Shown here: piece by piece, positions 36,413 to 45,189 of the stretch | How positions within the stretch are numbered: position 1 is the stretch's first letter | How the letters are laid out: each line of letters opens with the position of its first letter | Assembly (NCBI GenBank): GCA_002256435.1 | Contig: NKJC01000001.1 | Span: forward strand, 1,054,001 to 1,118,000 | Direction: 5' to 3' | Origin: Chitinophagaceae bacterium BSSC1 | GTDB taxonomy: Bacteria > Bacteroidota > Bacteroidia > Chitinophagales > Chitinophagaceae | DNA length: 64,000 bases | Notes under the pieces: model-generated | What the model was told of the DNA's origin: nothing | The model's database searches: none | Seen by the model: only the letters and a program-made list of their open reading frames with translations | Translations under genes and position numbers: made by a program

Positions 36413-37045
36413 TTATTTAAATTTTCTAATACTACTGATCAAGGCCATGGCTATGACGGCACCTACAAAAGCAATTCCCATGTCTTTTTGTGCGTCCCAA
36501 ATATCTCCTTGGGTACCAAGATAAGCCACACCTTCTTCTGGGAAAAATATATCGGCCACCAGCCATTCAATTAATTCATAGAGCGCGGAGAAGGATAGGG
36601 TAATTTCAATGGGCAAAATCCAACAAACCCAATTGGGCCATTCAAAATGATTTTTAAAATAATCCCGCATGGGATAGGTTAATAAAAAACCAAAACTAAA
36701 GTGTACTATACGATCATAATAATTACGATTCAATGCCAATGTTTCTTTAAGCCAATAACCAAAGGGATTTTCAGCATAAGTATATTCTGCCCCATAAATA
36801 TGCAATAAGAGATAGACCGTAATCATGAAATAACTCAGGTCAGAAAATTTAAACTTTTTATGACTGATACTAAGCCCTAATAAAAACAATATGGTAAGCA
36901 CATTTTCTGTATACCAATTAGCTTTATTAGGCGTAGAGACAAATGTGCCTATCCAAAAAATGAAAAATAGTAGGGCAAGTATTTGAAGTAGACGGTTATG
37001 TTTAAATGCTACTCTTTCTTTGGAAGATGCAGTTGTAAATGACAT
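36413..37045 (-). CDS. DUF2238 membrane protein
   Basis: 210 residues, six predicted helices. Family-typical segments are YDRIVHFSFGFLLTYPMRDYF and FSALYELIEWLVADIFFPEEG...GTQGDIWDAQKDMGIAFVGA, with conserved Glu, Asp and His in the membrane. DUF2238 has no established function. It starts three bases after the GNAT stop. Confidence 0.88.
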   Translation of the reverse strand: MSFTTASSKERVAFKHNRLLQILALLFFIFWIGTFVSTPNKANWYTENVLTILFLLGLSISHKKFKFSDLSYFMITVYLLLHIYGAEYTYAENPFGYWLKETLALNRNYYDRIVHFSFGFLLTYPMRDYFKNHFEWPNWVCWILPIEITLSFSALYELIEWLVADIFFPEEGVAYLGTQGDIWDAQKDMGIAFVGAVIAMALISSIRKFK

Positions 37046-37048
37046 GGC

Positions 37049-37732
37049 TTATGATTTCCTTTTGAAGATAGCATAATATATCTCCGTTCTTACTTCAAAT
37101 CCAAATTTCCTATACACATGTAAAGCCGATGGATTGTCCTGTCTTACATGCAAAAAAGGTTGTTCTCCCTTGGCAAAAATGCGTTCGCATGCATGTTGTA
37201 ATAAGATAGAGGCATACCCCTTTCCCATTTGATCCGGTTGCGTACAAATGGCGCTGACTTCTGTAAAACCCCTTGATTTCATTCTTTCGCCAGTCATAGC
37301 TAATAAACGCTTCCCTTCAAATATGCCAAAATAATTGCCAAAGTCCCTTGTATGCTCATAAAACGGCCCTGGCTTGGTCAATGCGGTTAAGTCTAACATT
37401 TGCTGCAAATGCTTCTTACCAAGTTTTTGCAAAGGCATGTTAGGTAATGTTTGTCTATTTAAACTAGAACAAACCATTTGATACAAAGGAATTTCAAACA
37501 ACACTTCAAAACAATCTGGAATAATTACTGGTTTTGACAATGGTATGGAAAAGGTTCTTCCAGCTGGTAGACGCTCTTCCAAAGCAAGCAGATCTGAAGC
37601 GTCCCAATTTTTTAATCCCACAAAAGAAGCCACATCAGTCGGGAAATATTTGAGTTGATGATCTCCACTATTAAAACGCTGCTGTCTTCCGCTTAATGCA
37701 GACCATACCGGATTGTCTAATGGGTGTGCCAT
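37049..37732 (-). CDS. GNAT-family N-acetyltransferase
   Basis: 227 residues. The C-terminal half holds the acetyl-CoA site: EVSAICTQPDQMGKGYASILLQHACERI (Q/RxxGxG/A motif) followed by PFLHVRQDNPSALHVYRKFGFEV. The N-terminal third is a less conserved helper domain, as in FR47-type members. Substrate unknown. First gene of the GNAT/DUF2238/TSUP operon. A TAGATTTG box ends four bases before the ATG, which predicts a leaderless transcript. Confidence 0.88.
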   Translation of the reverse strand: MAHPLDNPVWSALSGRQQRFNSGDHQLKYFPTDVASFVGLKNWDASDLLALEERLPAGRTFSIPLSKPVIIPDCFEVLFEIPLYQMVCSSLNRQTLPNMPLQKLGKKHLQQMLDLTALTKPGPFYEHTRDFGNYFGIFEGKRLLAMTGERMKSRGFTEVSAICTQPDQMGKGYASILLQHACERIFAKGEQPFLHVRQDNPSALHVYRKFGFEVRTEIYYAIFKRKS

Positions 37733-37736
37733 TTGG

Positions 37737-37744
37737 CAAATCTA
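37737..37744 (-). promoter_or_regulatory. -7 box directly before the GNAT start codon
   Basis: TAGATTTG on the minus strand, an exact TAnnTTTG match, followed by CCAA and the ATG. The start point would fall at the start codon. The -33 region has no clear TTG at 17-20 bases. Confidence 0.5.
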
Positions 37745-37773
37745 TTAAAGAAGCCTTTAGAAATTAGGAATCA

Positions 37774-39303
37774 ATGAATTATCTTGTAGGGGTTATGCGT
37801 AGAATCATTTTTAGCTCCGTGTTGGCTTTTGGATTTTTGAGTTTACAAGCTCAAAATAACAGTACCCTTATTCGCAACGTTCAGTTGATAGATGGCATGG
37901 GTCTACCTGCCAGACATGCCGATGTTAGAATCAAGGGTAATCAAATTGAAGCCATTGGACAATTGAAAGCATTGCCAGGAGAAACCATGATTGATGGAAA
38001 AGGTCAAGTACTAGCACCTGGCTTTATTGATACACATAGTCATGTTGGGGGCTCCTTGAAAAAACATCCTGATGCTATAGCAGACCTGAACCAAGGTGTA
38101 ACCACCATAATTGGAGGTCAGGATGGCTCGGGCGATGGTATAGATAGTATTCAATCTGGCATAAAACAAATTCCAATTGCTGTGAATTGGGCTACTTATA
38201 CTGGGCATACTGATTTGCGTGAGGCCGTGATGGGAGAAAAGAATTTAGGAAGGGCCGCCACTGATGCAGAGATTAAACAAATGCAAGTTTTGTTAGAACA
38301 AGAAATGCGCAAAGGCTCATTGGGATTATCTACAGGTTTGGAATATGCGGGTGCTTATTTTTCATCTAGAAAAGAAGTGATTGAACTTGCCAAAACGGCT
38401 GCAGCTTTTAAGGGCAGGTACATGAGTCATTTAAGAAGTGAAGACGTAGCTCTGGCAGATGCACTTGATGAAATTATAGACATCGGCCGGCAGGCCAAAC
38501 TTCCCGTTCAAATTTCGCATTTTAAACTAGCACTCAAAGATGATTGGGGAAAGTCAGCACAAATATTGGCACAATTACAAAAAGCCAGAGAAGAAGGAAT
38601 TGATATAACGGCGGACTGTTATCCCTATGATTTTTGGTCAAGTACCATTAAAGTCTTGTTTCCAAAAACAGACTATACCAATGCACAAAGTGCGCAGTAT
38701 GCAGTGGACCACACATTTGATGCAGATAAATCTATAGTTACCAGATTTGCAGCCAATCCTGCCTACGCTGGTAAAACAGTATCAGAAATTGCGGTTATGC
38801 GCAAGGAAAGCGCCGCACAAACCATTATGGGTTTGATTGCTGAGTCTACTGCATATGGTAAAGCGCATCCAGAAGCTAGCGGATTAGAAGGCATTATGGG
38901 CAAGTCTATGACCGATGAAGACGTGGTGAATATTCTAGCTTGGTCACATACTAATATTTGTTCCGATGGCTCTTATGGCAGTCATCCCAGAGGCTTTGGA
39001 TCATTTACTAGAGTGCTTGGACATTATGTTCGGGAGCAGAAAATCATGAGTCTTGAAACAGCCATTCAAAAAATGACTAGTTTGGCTGCGGAACAAACAG
39101 GGATTAAAAATAGAGGCATTATTGCAGTTGGCTATTTTGCGGATCTGGTTTTGTTTGATCCCGCTACTGTAAAAGACAACGCATCGGTAAAAACGCCACA
39201 GGCTTTATCTACAGGCATACATAAGGTTTGGGTAAATGGTGTATTGGTTTATGAGAACCAAGCCCATACCAAAAAATATCCTGGAGTTTTTATTAGCAAG
39301 TAA
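37774..39303 (+). CDS. N-acyl-D-amino-acid deacylase (amidohydrolase family), exported
   Basis: 509 residues from ATG 37774; a second ATG at 37795 gives a tighter signal peptide (MRRIIFSSVLAFGFLSLQAQ) and may be the true start. The metal site is PGFIDTHSHVGGS (HxH), with SHLRSED, VQISHFKLA and later His, and the catalytic Asp in HTNICSDGSYGSHPRG. The C-terminal beta part has GYFADLVLFDPATVKD and VWVNGVLVYE. It removes acyl groups from D-amino acids. The next two genes (DUF1611 and dipeptide epimerase) support work on D-amino-acid or cell-wall-peptide pools. Confidence 0.9.
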   Translation: MNYLVGVMRRIIFSSVLAFGFLSLQAQNNSTLIRNVQLIDGMGLPARHADVRIKGNQIEAIGQLKALPGETMIDGKGQVLAPGFIDTHSHVGGSLKKHPDAIADLNQGVTTIIGGQDGSGDGIDSIQSGIKQIPIAVNWATYTGHTDLREAVMGEKNLGRAATDAEIKQMQVLLEQEMRKGSLGLSTGLEYAGAYFSSRKEVIELAKTAAAFKGRYMSHLRSEDVALADALDEIIDIGRQAKLPVQISHFKLALKDDWGKSAQILAQLQKAREEGIDITADCYPYDFWSSTIKVLFPKTDYTNAQSAQYAVDHTFDADKSIVTRFAANPAYAGKTVSEIAVMRKESAAQTIMGLIAESTAYGKAHPEASGLEGIMGKSMTDEDVVNILAWSHTNICSDGSYGSHPRGFGSFTRVLGHYVREQKIMSLETAIQKMTSLAAEQTGIKNRGIIAVGYFADLVLFDPATVKDNASVKTPQALSTGIHKVWVNGVLVYENQAHTKKYPGVFISK

Positions 39304-39368
39304 AGATGATTGGTGACAATTTTAATGGTTTTACCTTTTGAGTTTTTTGAATTTTGATTTTATTATAA

Positions 39369-40436
39369 ATGAAGGAAAATAAAATTTTACCAAAAGCCAT
39401 TGTACTCACCAATGGAATGCTCACACACTCAGATGCCAAAACCGCGCATGGATTGATTCGCGGATCAGAAAGATTTGATGTGGTGGCAGTGATAGACCAG
39501 TTATCAGCGGGTAAGGATGCTGGAGAGGTCTTGGATGGCAAACATAGAAATATTCAGGTTTATGCCAGTGTTACAGAAGCATTGGCTGTGTTAGATAATA
39601 TTCAGTATTGCATTATTGGGATTGCTACAGTAGGTGGTAAACTGCCAACAGATTTCTTGCCAGTATTAGAAAACTGTATTCGAATGGGAATATCTATATT
39701 CAATGGGTTACACGAGTTCCTATCAGACATTCCAAGCATAAAGGCATTGGCTACTGAATACAAAGTGGAATTGATTGATGTAAGAAAACCCAAAGCAAAA
39801 AAGGACCTGCATTTTTGGACAGGAGAAATTTTCAAGATAAAAACGCCCATACTGGCTGTGATAGGCATGGACTGTGCCATGGGAAAAAGGACTACCTGTA
39901 GGTTGATTAGACAGGCTTGTGAAACTGAAGGGATTAATGCCCAAATGATTTATACTGGTCAAACGGGTTGGTTGCAAGGTGGACAATATGGCTTTGTGTT
40001 TGATAGTACTTTGAATGATTTTATCTCTGGTGAATTAGAACACGCCATTGTTAATTGTAACAAGGAGACTTCACCAGATCTAATACTATTAGAGGGTCAA
40101 TCAGCCCTTAGGAATCCAAGTGGGCCCTGCGGTTCAGAATTATTGGTTTCTGGTAATGCCAAACAGGTGGTATTGGTTGTAACGCCAAAAAGAAAGCATT
40201 ATGAAGAACTACCTGAGTGGGGAGAGATTCCATCCGTGGCTTCTGAAATAGCACTAATTGCTATGTATGGATCAAAAGTAATTGCCGTGGCAATTAATAC
40301 AGAACATTGCAGTAACGAAGAAGCTTTTCAATACCAAGCCTCATTGGAAAAGGAATTGGGGGTTCCTGTTTTATTACCCTTACAAGAAGGCGTTGGCAAA
40401 TTGATGCCTGTTTTAAAAAACCTGATCAAACCTTAA
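39369..40436 (+). CDS. DUF1611 P-loop protein linked to dipeptide epimerase
   Basis: 355 residues, no signal peptide, cytoplasmic. The N-terminal domain (about 1-145; DVVAVIDQLSAGKDAGEVLDG) is Rossmann-like. The C-terminal domain has the Walker A-like loop IGMDCAMGKRTTCRLI and a Walker B-like LILLEGQSALRNP. DUF1611 proteins often neighbour Ala-Glu epimerases; their reaction is not known to me, though an ATP-dependent amino-acid or peptide-modifying step is plausible. It lies one base upstream of the epimerase gene, so it is coupled to it. Confidence 0.88.
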   Translation: MKENKILPKAIVLTNGMLTHSDAKTAHGLIRGSERFDVVAVIDQLSAGKDAGEVLDGKHRNIQVYASVTEALAVLDNIQYCIIGIATVGGKLPTDFLPVLENCIRMGISIFNGLHEFLSDIPSIKALATEYKVELIDVRKPKAKKDLHFWTGEIFKIKTPILAVIGMDCAMGKRTTCRLIRQACETEGINAQMIYTGQTGWLQGGQYGFVFDSTLNDFISGELEHAIVNCNKETSPDLILLEGQSALRNPSGPCGSELLVSGNAKQVVLVVTPKRKHYEELPEWGEIPSVASEIALIAMYGSKVIAVAINTEHCSNEEAFQYQASLEKELGVPVLLPLQEGVGKLMPVLKNLIKP

Positions 40437-40437
40437 G

Positions 40438-41508
40438 ATGAAAATCAAATCAATACAAGTTAGTCTGCATCATTTGCCCTTAACAAAGCCTTATACCATT
40501 GCTTACAAAACCATGGTTGATACAGAGATTGTCTTGCTTGAAATAGCATTAGAAAATGGAGTAACCGGTCTTGGAGCTGCAAATCCATTTGAAGATGTTG
40601 TTGGTGAAACACCACAGCAAACTTTTGAGTTATTGCAAACTGGTTATCTTGACAACTTTATTGGCAAAGACATTGAAGACTTTTTAGATTTAATTACACA
40701 AGCTGCTGCTCATTTTGAACACAAGCCCGGAGCCCTTGCTGCTATTGATATTGCGCTTCATGACCTTTATTGCAAGTACAAAGGAATTTCCGTTTTAGAT
40801 TTTTACGGAAAATGCATGCAAGCCTTACCAACTTCCATCACCATTGGCATAAAACCCTTGGCAGAAATGTTAGAAGAAGCTAGGGGATATGAACAACTTG
40901 GATTCAAAATCCTAAAAATCAAAACAGGATTGAATGTTGATGAAGATATTGAACGGGTTGCCAAACTTAGTGAACTATTTGGCAATAGCATGTTGATTAG
41001 GGTAGACGCTAACCAAGGATATAATTTAGAAAATCTGCGCAAATTTATTCATGCTACACAGCACTTGAAATTAGAACTAATTGAACAGCCACTAAAAGTA
41101 GGAGAAGAAGCCGCTTTGTTATCATTAACAGCATCAGAACAAAATATGATAGTGGCTGATGAGTCACTAATTAATTTAAAATCTGCCATTAATTTATCCG
41201 CTGCACCACAACCCTATGGGGCTTTTAATATCAAACTCATGAAATGTGGTGGAATCATGGGTGCTAAAGCCATAGCAGGTATAGCTGCTAATGCGGGTAT
41301 TGAATTATTTTGGGGTTGCAATGATGAAAGTATCATCAGCATCACAGCTGCACTACATTGTGCTTATTCCTGTAACAATACCAAGTGGTTAGATTTGGAT
41401 GGATGTTTTGATATTGCCAAAGATTTGGTGGAGGGTGGTTTCCAATTAAAAGATGGATACTTACATCCAATTGGACTTCCTGGTCTGGGACTCAAAAAAA
41501 TTATTTAA
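40438..41508 (+). CDS. Dipeptide epimerase, enolase superfamily (L-Ala-D/L-Glu epimerase type)
   Basis: 356 residues. The enolase capping domain is N-terminal; the barrel has the KxK pair in FKILKIKTG (about residues 160-162), metal ligands Asp in RVDANQGY, Glu in ELIEQPL and Asp in MIVADES, and the second catalytic Lys in FNIKLMKCGG. WGCNDESIIS is the substrate-recognition loop found in dipeptide epimerases. It inverts the second residue of L-Ala-Glu or another dipeptide, a step in muropeptide recycling. The exact dipeptide is not readable. Last gene of the three-gene plus-strand unit. Confidence 0.92.
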   Translation: MKIKSIQVSLHHLPLTKPYTIAYKTMVDTEIVLLEIALENGVTGLGAANPFEDVVGETPQQTFELLQTGYLDNFIGKDIEDFLDLITQAAAHFEHKPGALAAIDIALHDLYCKYKGISVLDFYGKCMQALPTSITIGIKPLAEMLEEARGYEQLGFKILKIKTGLNVDEDIERVAKLSELFGNSMLIRVDANQGYNLENLRKFIHATQHLKLELIEQPLKVGEEAALLSLTASEQNMIVADESLINLKSAINLSAAPQPYGAFNIKLMKCGGIMGAKAIAGIAANAGIELFWGCNDESIISITAALHCAYSCNNTKWLDLDGCFDIAKDLVEGGFQLKDGYLHPIGLPGLGLKKII

Positions 41509-41511
41509 TCC

Positions 41512-42864
41512 TTATTTTACTTGCAAGCGAACCAAGGCAACACCGTGTGCTGGAATGGTTTGTTGAAATTGCTTGGCAAAAACACCTAGATCTTTTTGCA
41601 ACCACAAATCTCTAACTCCTGTTTTTGTTTTGATTCCAAGACTAGCAAAATCTAAGCTGATGTTTTTGTCAGCATCAGAAATATTAAAGAGTCCAACATA
41701 CAAGTCTTTAGAGCCTGTAATATTTGACACCCAAATCATGGCGCCATCTTGTTTGAGTATTTGTTTGGGATTTTCACCTTGCTGATTTACCGCCAATACT
41801 TCTGGATTACTAAAGAGTTTAACCTCTATCTCACGGTTCTCAGGAAGATTGCCGCCCAACATTAATGGCGAACGAAATAGTGCCCAAAAAGACATGTGCG
41901 TATACAATTCAGCTTCATTAAAACGGCTATACCTTTCTTTGCCAACAGGTCCTCGTTTGCTGAGTTTGCCAATAGTGAGCATATCACAATCAGGCCAGTG
42001 GCCAGGACCACTAACACCTTCCCAATTTTTGGCATAATCAAACATCTTGAGCATCTCTTTCCATTCGTCCCAAAAGTCATCGGCCATGCGCCACATATTG
42101 GCGTTTTTAACCGCGTGGTCAGCAGCAGATCTTGGTGTTTCTCCCGGAGACAAACTCAAGACCATGGGTCTGCCAGATGCTTGAATGGCTTTTTGATAAC
42201 CTGCAACTTCGGCATCACTATAAGGCCTAGAAAGATCATCCACTTTTAAAAAATCTACATCCCAAGAAGCATATAATTGCACAATAGAATTCAAGTATTC
42301 CTGTGCACCAGGTTTACTCATATTCAATCCGTACATATGGTTAAGCCATTTACAAACAGATGCTGTATCGGCAATCATATCCGCTGAAACACCAGCTGCG
42401 CCTAGTACGGGGGTCTTGGACCAAACAGCTTGTCGTGGAATACCACGCATTACATGAATTCCAAATTTCAATCCCTTGGAATGTATATAATCGCTTAAGG
42501 CTTTAAAGCCATTGGCCTGAAAGGCCGATGGAAATTTATTGACATGGGGTAATAATCTACCATAAGCATCCATGGCCAACCATGGCAAAAATGATCCATC
42601 ATTTAGTCTTAATTGTCCTGGATTACCAATCTTACTGGTTGGGGGATTATCATAGCTCCACAAGAAATCTACTACCACATATTCCCATCCAAATTGTTTC
42701 AAGTTCACTGCCATATAATCGGCATTGGCTTTGACTTCTTTTTCTAATACTGCAGATCCAAAACAGTTATAGCTATTCCAACCCATGGGTGGCTTATTGG
42801 CTAATTGTGCTTGAGCAGCAACAAAAAAGAAAAGAACTAAAAATGATAGAAATAAGTTTTTCAT
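41512..42864 (-). CDS. GH27 alpha-galactosidase, exported
   Basis: About 450 residues. I use the ATG at 42864, which opens the signal peptide (MKNLFLSFLVLFFFVAAQAQ); a second ATG at 42876 would add four residues. The GH27 start is LANKPPMGWNSYNCFG. The nucleophile Asp is in DFLKVDDLS, and the acid/base Asp is in RMADDFWDEW. A beta-sandwich domain closes the protein (about residues 355-450; IPAHGVALVRL). It removes terminal alpha-galactose. It is convergent with the epimerase gene (three bases apart) and is the last gene of the sigma/SusC locus, 67 bases after the phosphodiesterase. Confidence 0.94.
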   Translation of the reverse strand: MKNLFLSFLVLFFFVAAQAQLANKPPMGWNSYNCFGSAVLEKEVKANADYMAVNLKQFGWEYVVVDFLWSYDNPPTSKIGNPGQLRLNDGSFLPWLAMDAYGRLLPHVNKFPSAFQANGFKALSDYIHSKGLKFGIHVMRGIPRQAVWSKTPVLGAAGVSADMIADTASVCKWLNHMYGLNMSKPGAQEYLNSIVQLYASWDVDFLKVDDLSRPYSDAEVAGYQKAIQASGRPMVLSLSPGETPRSAADHAVKNANMWRMADDFWDEWKEMLKMFDYAKNWEGVSGPGHWPDCDMLTIGKLSKRGPVGKERYSRFNEAELYTHMSFWALFRSPLMLGGNLPENREIEVKLFSNPEVLAVNQQGENPKQILKQDGAMIWVSNITGSKDLYVGLFNISDADKNISLDFASLGIKTKTGVRDLWLQKDLGVFAKQFQQTIPAHGVALVRLQVK

Positions 42865-42931
42865 GTATGAATGCATTGCAATTACTGATGCTATAAATAT
42901 ACAACTTCATCAGAATCCATCTATCCTGCAA

Positions 42932-43747
42932 CTACTTGATAGTTATTTTTTGCAGCAATAATTCAGGCTCATTAGTAGTGATAAAATCAAAACCCTCTTT
43001 GATGAGCCAATCCATGATAGCGGAATCATTCACAGTCCAGGCATTGAGGATGAGTCCCAATTTTTTGGCCTCAACAATCCATTCTGGTTTTTTCTGAAAA
43101 ACAGAAAAATGATAGTCCAATCCATTGATGCCGTCTTTTACCAATTGCTCTGGTGACTTATCGCCATTTAAATATTGGGTAATAGCTTTGGGGTCAAGTT
43201 GGTGGATGGTTTTGAGCATTTCATAATCAAAACTAATATAGACAGTCTTAGAACCAGCTCTTGTTGCTTTTACAGTTGCCAATACTTTGGTGACAATTTG
43301 CACAGCTCTTTCTTTGCCTATATCGGATGGTTTAATTTCTAAAACCAACCTGGTTGTTTTGTTATTGGCAAGACCTGCTTGCAGATATTCACTAAGTGTT
43401 GGAATTACTTCTCCGTTAGAGAGAGATAGTTTACGCAAGTCTGCAAACATTGTTTTATCAATCACCAATTTTTGAAATGCGGGGTCATGATTTATGACCA
43501 ATGAGTCATCTATGGTCATTCTCACATCAAACTCAGAACCCGTACAACCCAGTCTAATGGCTTCTTTGAGAGAGGCAATAGAATTTTCCGGAAACTTATT
43601 TTTCAAAAATGCACCTCTATGTGCCACTACTGGATTGGATGCAAAACTTACTGTCTTGTTTGCTTGTTTGGAACTAGCACAGGAAAGTGCAAGACTTGCT
43701 GTTATAAGCAAAACCGAATGTCGTATGGCTATTTGTAAGGAAAACAT
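42932..43747 (-). CDS. Glycerophosphodiester phosphodiesterase-family lipoprotein
   Basis: 271 residues. The signal peptide has a lipobox SLALSCASS, so the enzyme is anchored outside the cytoplasm. GDPD motifs: VVAHRGAFLKNKFPENSIAS (HRG and PEN), GSEFDVRMTIDDSLVINHD (ExD and the catalytic His), LVLEIKP, and LNAWTVND. Known members split glycerophosphodiesters. It begins immediately after the GH144-like stop, so it is translated from the same message. In a beta-1,2-glucan locus its substrate may be phosphoglycerol groups on the glucan rather than lipid-derived diesters; this is inference. Confidence 0.9.
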   Translation of the reverse strand: MFSLQIAIRHSVLLITASLALSCASSKQANKTVSFASNPVVAHRGAFLKNKFPENSIASLKEAIRLGCTGSEFDVRMTIDDSLVINHDPAFQKLVIDKTMFADLRKLSLSNGEVIPTLSEYLQAGLANNKTTRLVLEIKPSDIGKERAVQIVTKVLATVKATRAGSKTVYISFDYEMLKTIHQLDPKAITQYLNGDKSPEQLVKDGINGLDYHFSVFQKKPEWIVEAKKLGLILNAWTVNDSAIMDWLIKEGFDFITTNEPELLLQKITIK

Positions 43748-45103
43748 TTAAGGTAATTTGGGACTTTGAAAACCTAATTTTTTCAAACCTATTTTAATCT
43801 CTGGGCTACTCATGAACAAATTCCAAAGCAAACCGCTTCTATAATTTTCCATCATCACCACAATAGGTCCTTGATCAATAGCAAGATAATGTGGTATATA
43901 CCAATTATCAGTTTCACTAAAAGCATCATAGAATCCATATTCACCAAATAGTTTGTCTTTTTTAGTGGCATACCAATGCATCATGGCAGCCATAGATTGT
44001 TTGGGAGTATAAGGAAAAGCAGACAAAGCAGCCGTTGGCGATATCACTCCAAGGTCATTGTTTTTAGATGGCGCATGCCCTGCATAGCCTTTAACGGAAT
44101 AACTAGCAGTAAGTCCCCAATTATTGGGGCCATATCCTTTGAACTTACCAGGGTTGTCTACACACCACTGATAGTTAATCAATGACTGGTTGGTATTCTC
44201 TTTCCAATAATCTGCATATGCGTCTTTTAAACCTCTGGGGTCTAATCCCAGATAAGAATATTGAGACCAAAACAAGGGACCACCATTCACCGCATTACCT
44301 TGATGATGTAATTGCAATGACATTCCTGCATAGCGTAAACTGTCTGCTTTGATTTTGCCATTATTCGCCCATCCTTGGTAATAGACTTCAGCAGGAACCC
44401 CATGCGTTGGAGATGCAGCTGCCAAGACATACATGATCAAACATTCATTATAACCACGAACTGGAAAATTCATCTGCCATGCATAGTCAGGACTCCAATG
44501 CCAATACAATACATTTTGACCATTTCTATACCAATTAAAATCTACTTCTTTCCATAATTTATCTGCCCTGGCCGCTAAAGCTTTTTCTGCTACAGTTCCA
44601 TGTTGAAAATATTGTCTCATGCAAAGCAAGCCTTGCAACATATAAGAAGTCTCTACCAAATCTCCCCCATTATCCTTTCTACCAAAGGGTTTTACTTTAC
44701 CTGTTTCTCCATTCCACCAATGTGGCCATGCTCCTTTAAAGCGATCTGCTGTTTCTAAAAAATGTAGGATTTTTGACAATTGATCAATCCCTTCTTGTCT
44801 ACTAATATATTTTCTTTCCATGCCAACTATCAATGCCATTACCCCAAAGCCGGATCCTCCACTGGTAACTACTGCTTGATCTTTTGAAGGATAATTTCCA
44901 TCTAGATGAATTCTTTCTCTACCCATGCCACTGATGGGTTCCGCTCCTTTTCTAAAGTATTCAAAACTGGCTTGTTGTACTAAATTAAAAATCCTTTCTT
45001 CTTCTTTGGAATTGAATAATTGCTTTTTTCCACTTGCTTTTGGCGATTGGGCAAATACAGCAAAATGGCTAATCAACATCAGCAACAAAATCTGATTTCT
45101 CAT
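43748..45103 (-). CDS. GH144-like glycoamylase-domain enzyme, probable endo-beta-1,2-glucanase
   Basis: 451 residues from ATG 45103, where the signal peptide MRNQILLLMLISHFAVFAQ begins; the open frame runs on to 45166 but that part overlaps a terminator. Family motifs are QASFEYFRKGAEPISGMGRER, VVTSGGSGFGVMALIVGMER, GAWPHWWNGETGK, DLVETSYMLQGLLCMRQYF and LGVISPTAALSAFPYTP (glycoamylase domain, PF10091 type). Characterised GH144 proteins cut beta-1,2-glucan in the middle of the chain. It follows the LamG lipoprotein gene behind a terminator, so it may be expressed at a lower level than susCD. Confidence 0.88.
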   Translation of the reverse strand: MRNQILLLMLISHFAVFAQSPKASGKKQLFNSKEEERIFNLVQQASFEYFRKGAEPISGMGRERIHLDGNYPSKDQAVVTSGGSGFGVMALIVGMERKYISRQEGIDQLSKILHFLETADRFKGAWPHWWNGETGKVKPFGRKDNGGDLVETSYMLQGLLCMRQYFQHGTVAEKALAARADKLWKEVDFNWYRNGQNVLYWHWSPDYAWQMNFPVRGYNECLIMYVLAAASPTHGVPAEVYYQGWANNGKIKADSLRYAGMSLQLHHQGNAVNGGPLFWSQYSYLGLDPRGLKDAYADYWKENTNQSLINYQWCVDNPGKFKGYGPNNWGLTASYSVKGYAGHAPSKNNDLGVISPTAALSAFPYTPKQSMAAMMHWYATKKDKLFGEYGFYDAFSETDNWYIPHYLAIDQGPIVVMMENYRSGLLWNLFMSSPEIKIGLKKLGFQSPKLP

Positions 45104-45138
45104 GATAGGTTTTTTGACAATCAATAATTGAATGTAAT

Positions 45139-45174
45139 AAAAAAATAGCTGCACAGGTTTCCCCATGCAGCTAT
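45139..45174 (-). terminator. Terminator between the LamG lipoprotein and GH144-like genes
   Basis: Perfect nine-base stem ATAGCTGCA (45145-45153) with TGCAGCTAT (45166-45174), 12-base loop, and a T-run on the minus strand. It starts 15 bases after the LamG-protein stop and lies inside the operon, so it probably reduces but may not abolish reading into the GH144-like gene. Confidence 0.88.
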
Positions 45175-45189
45175 CTGAATCTGAAAATA

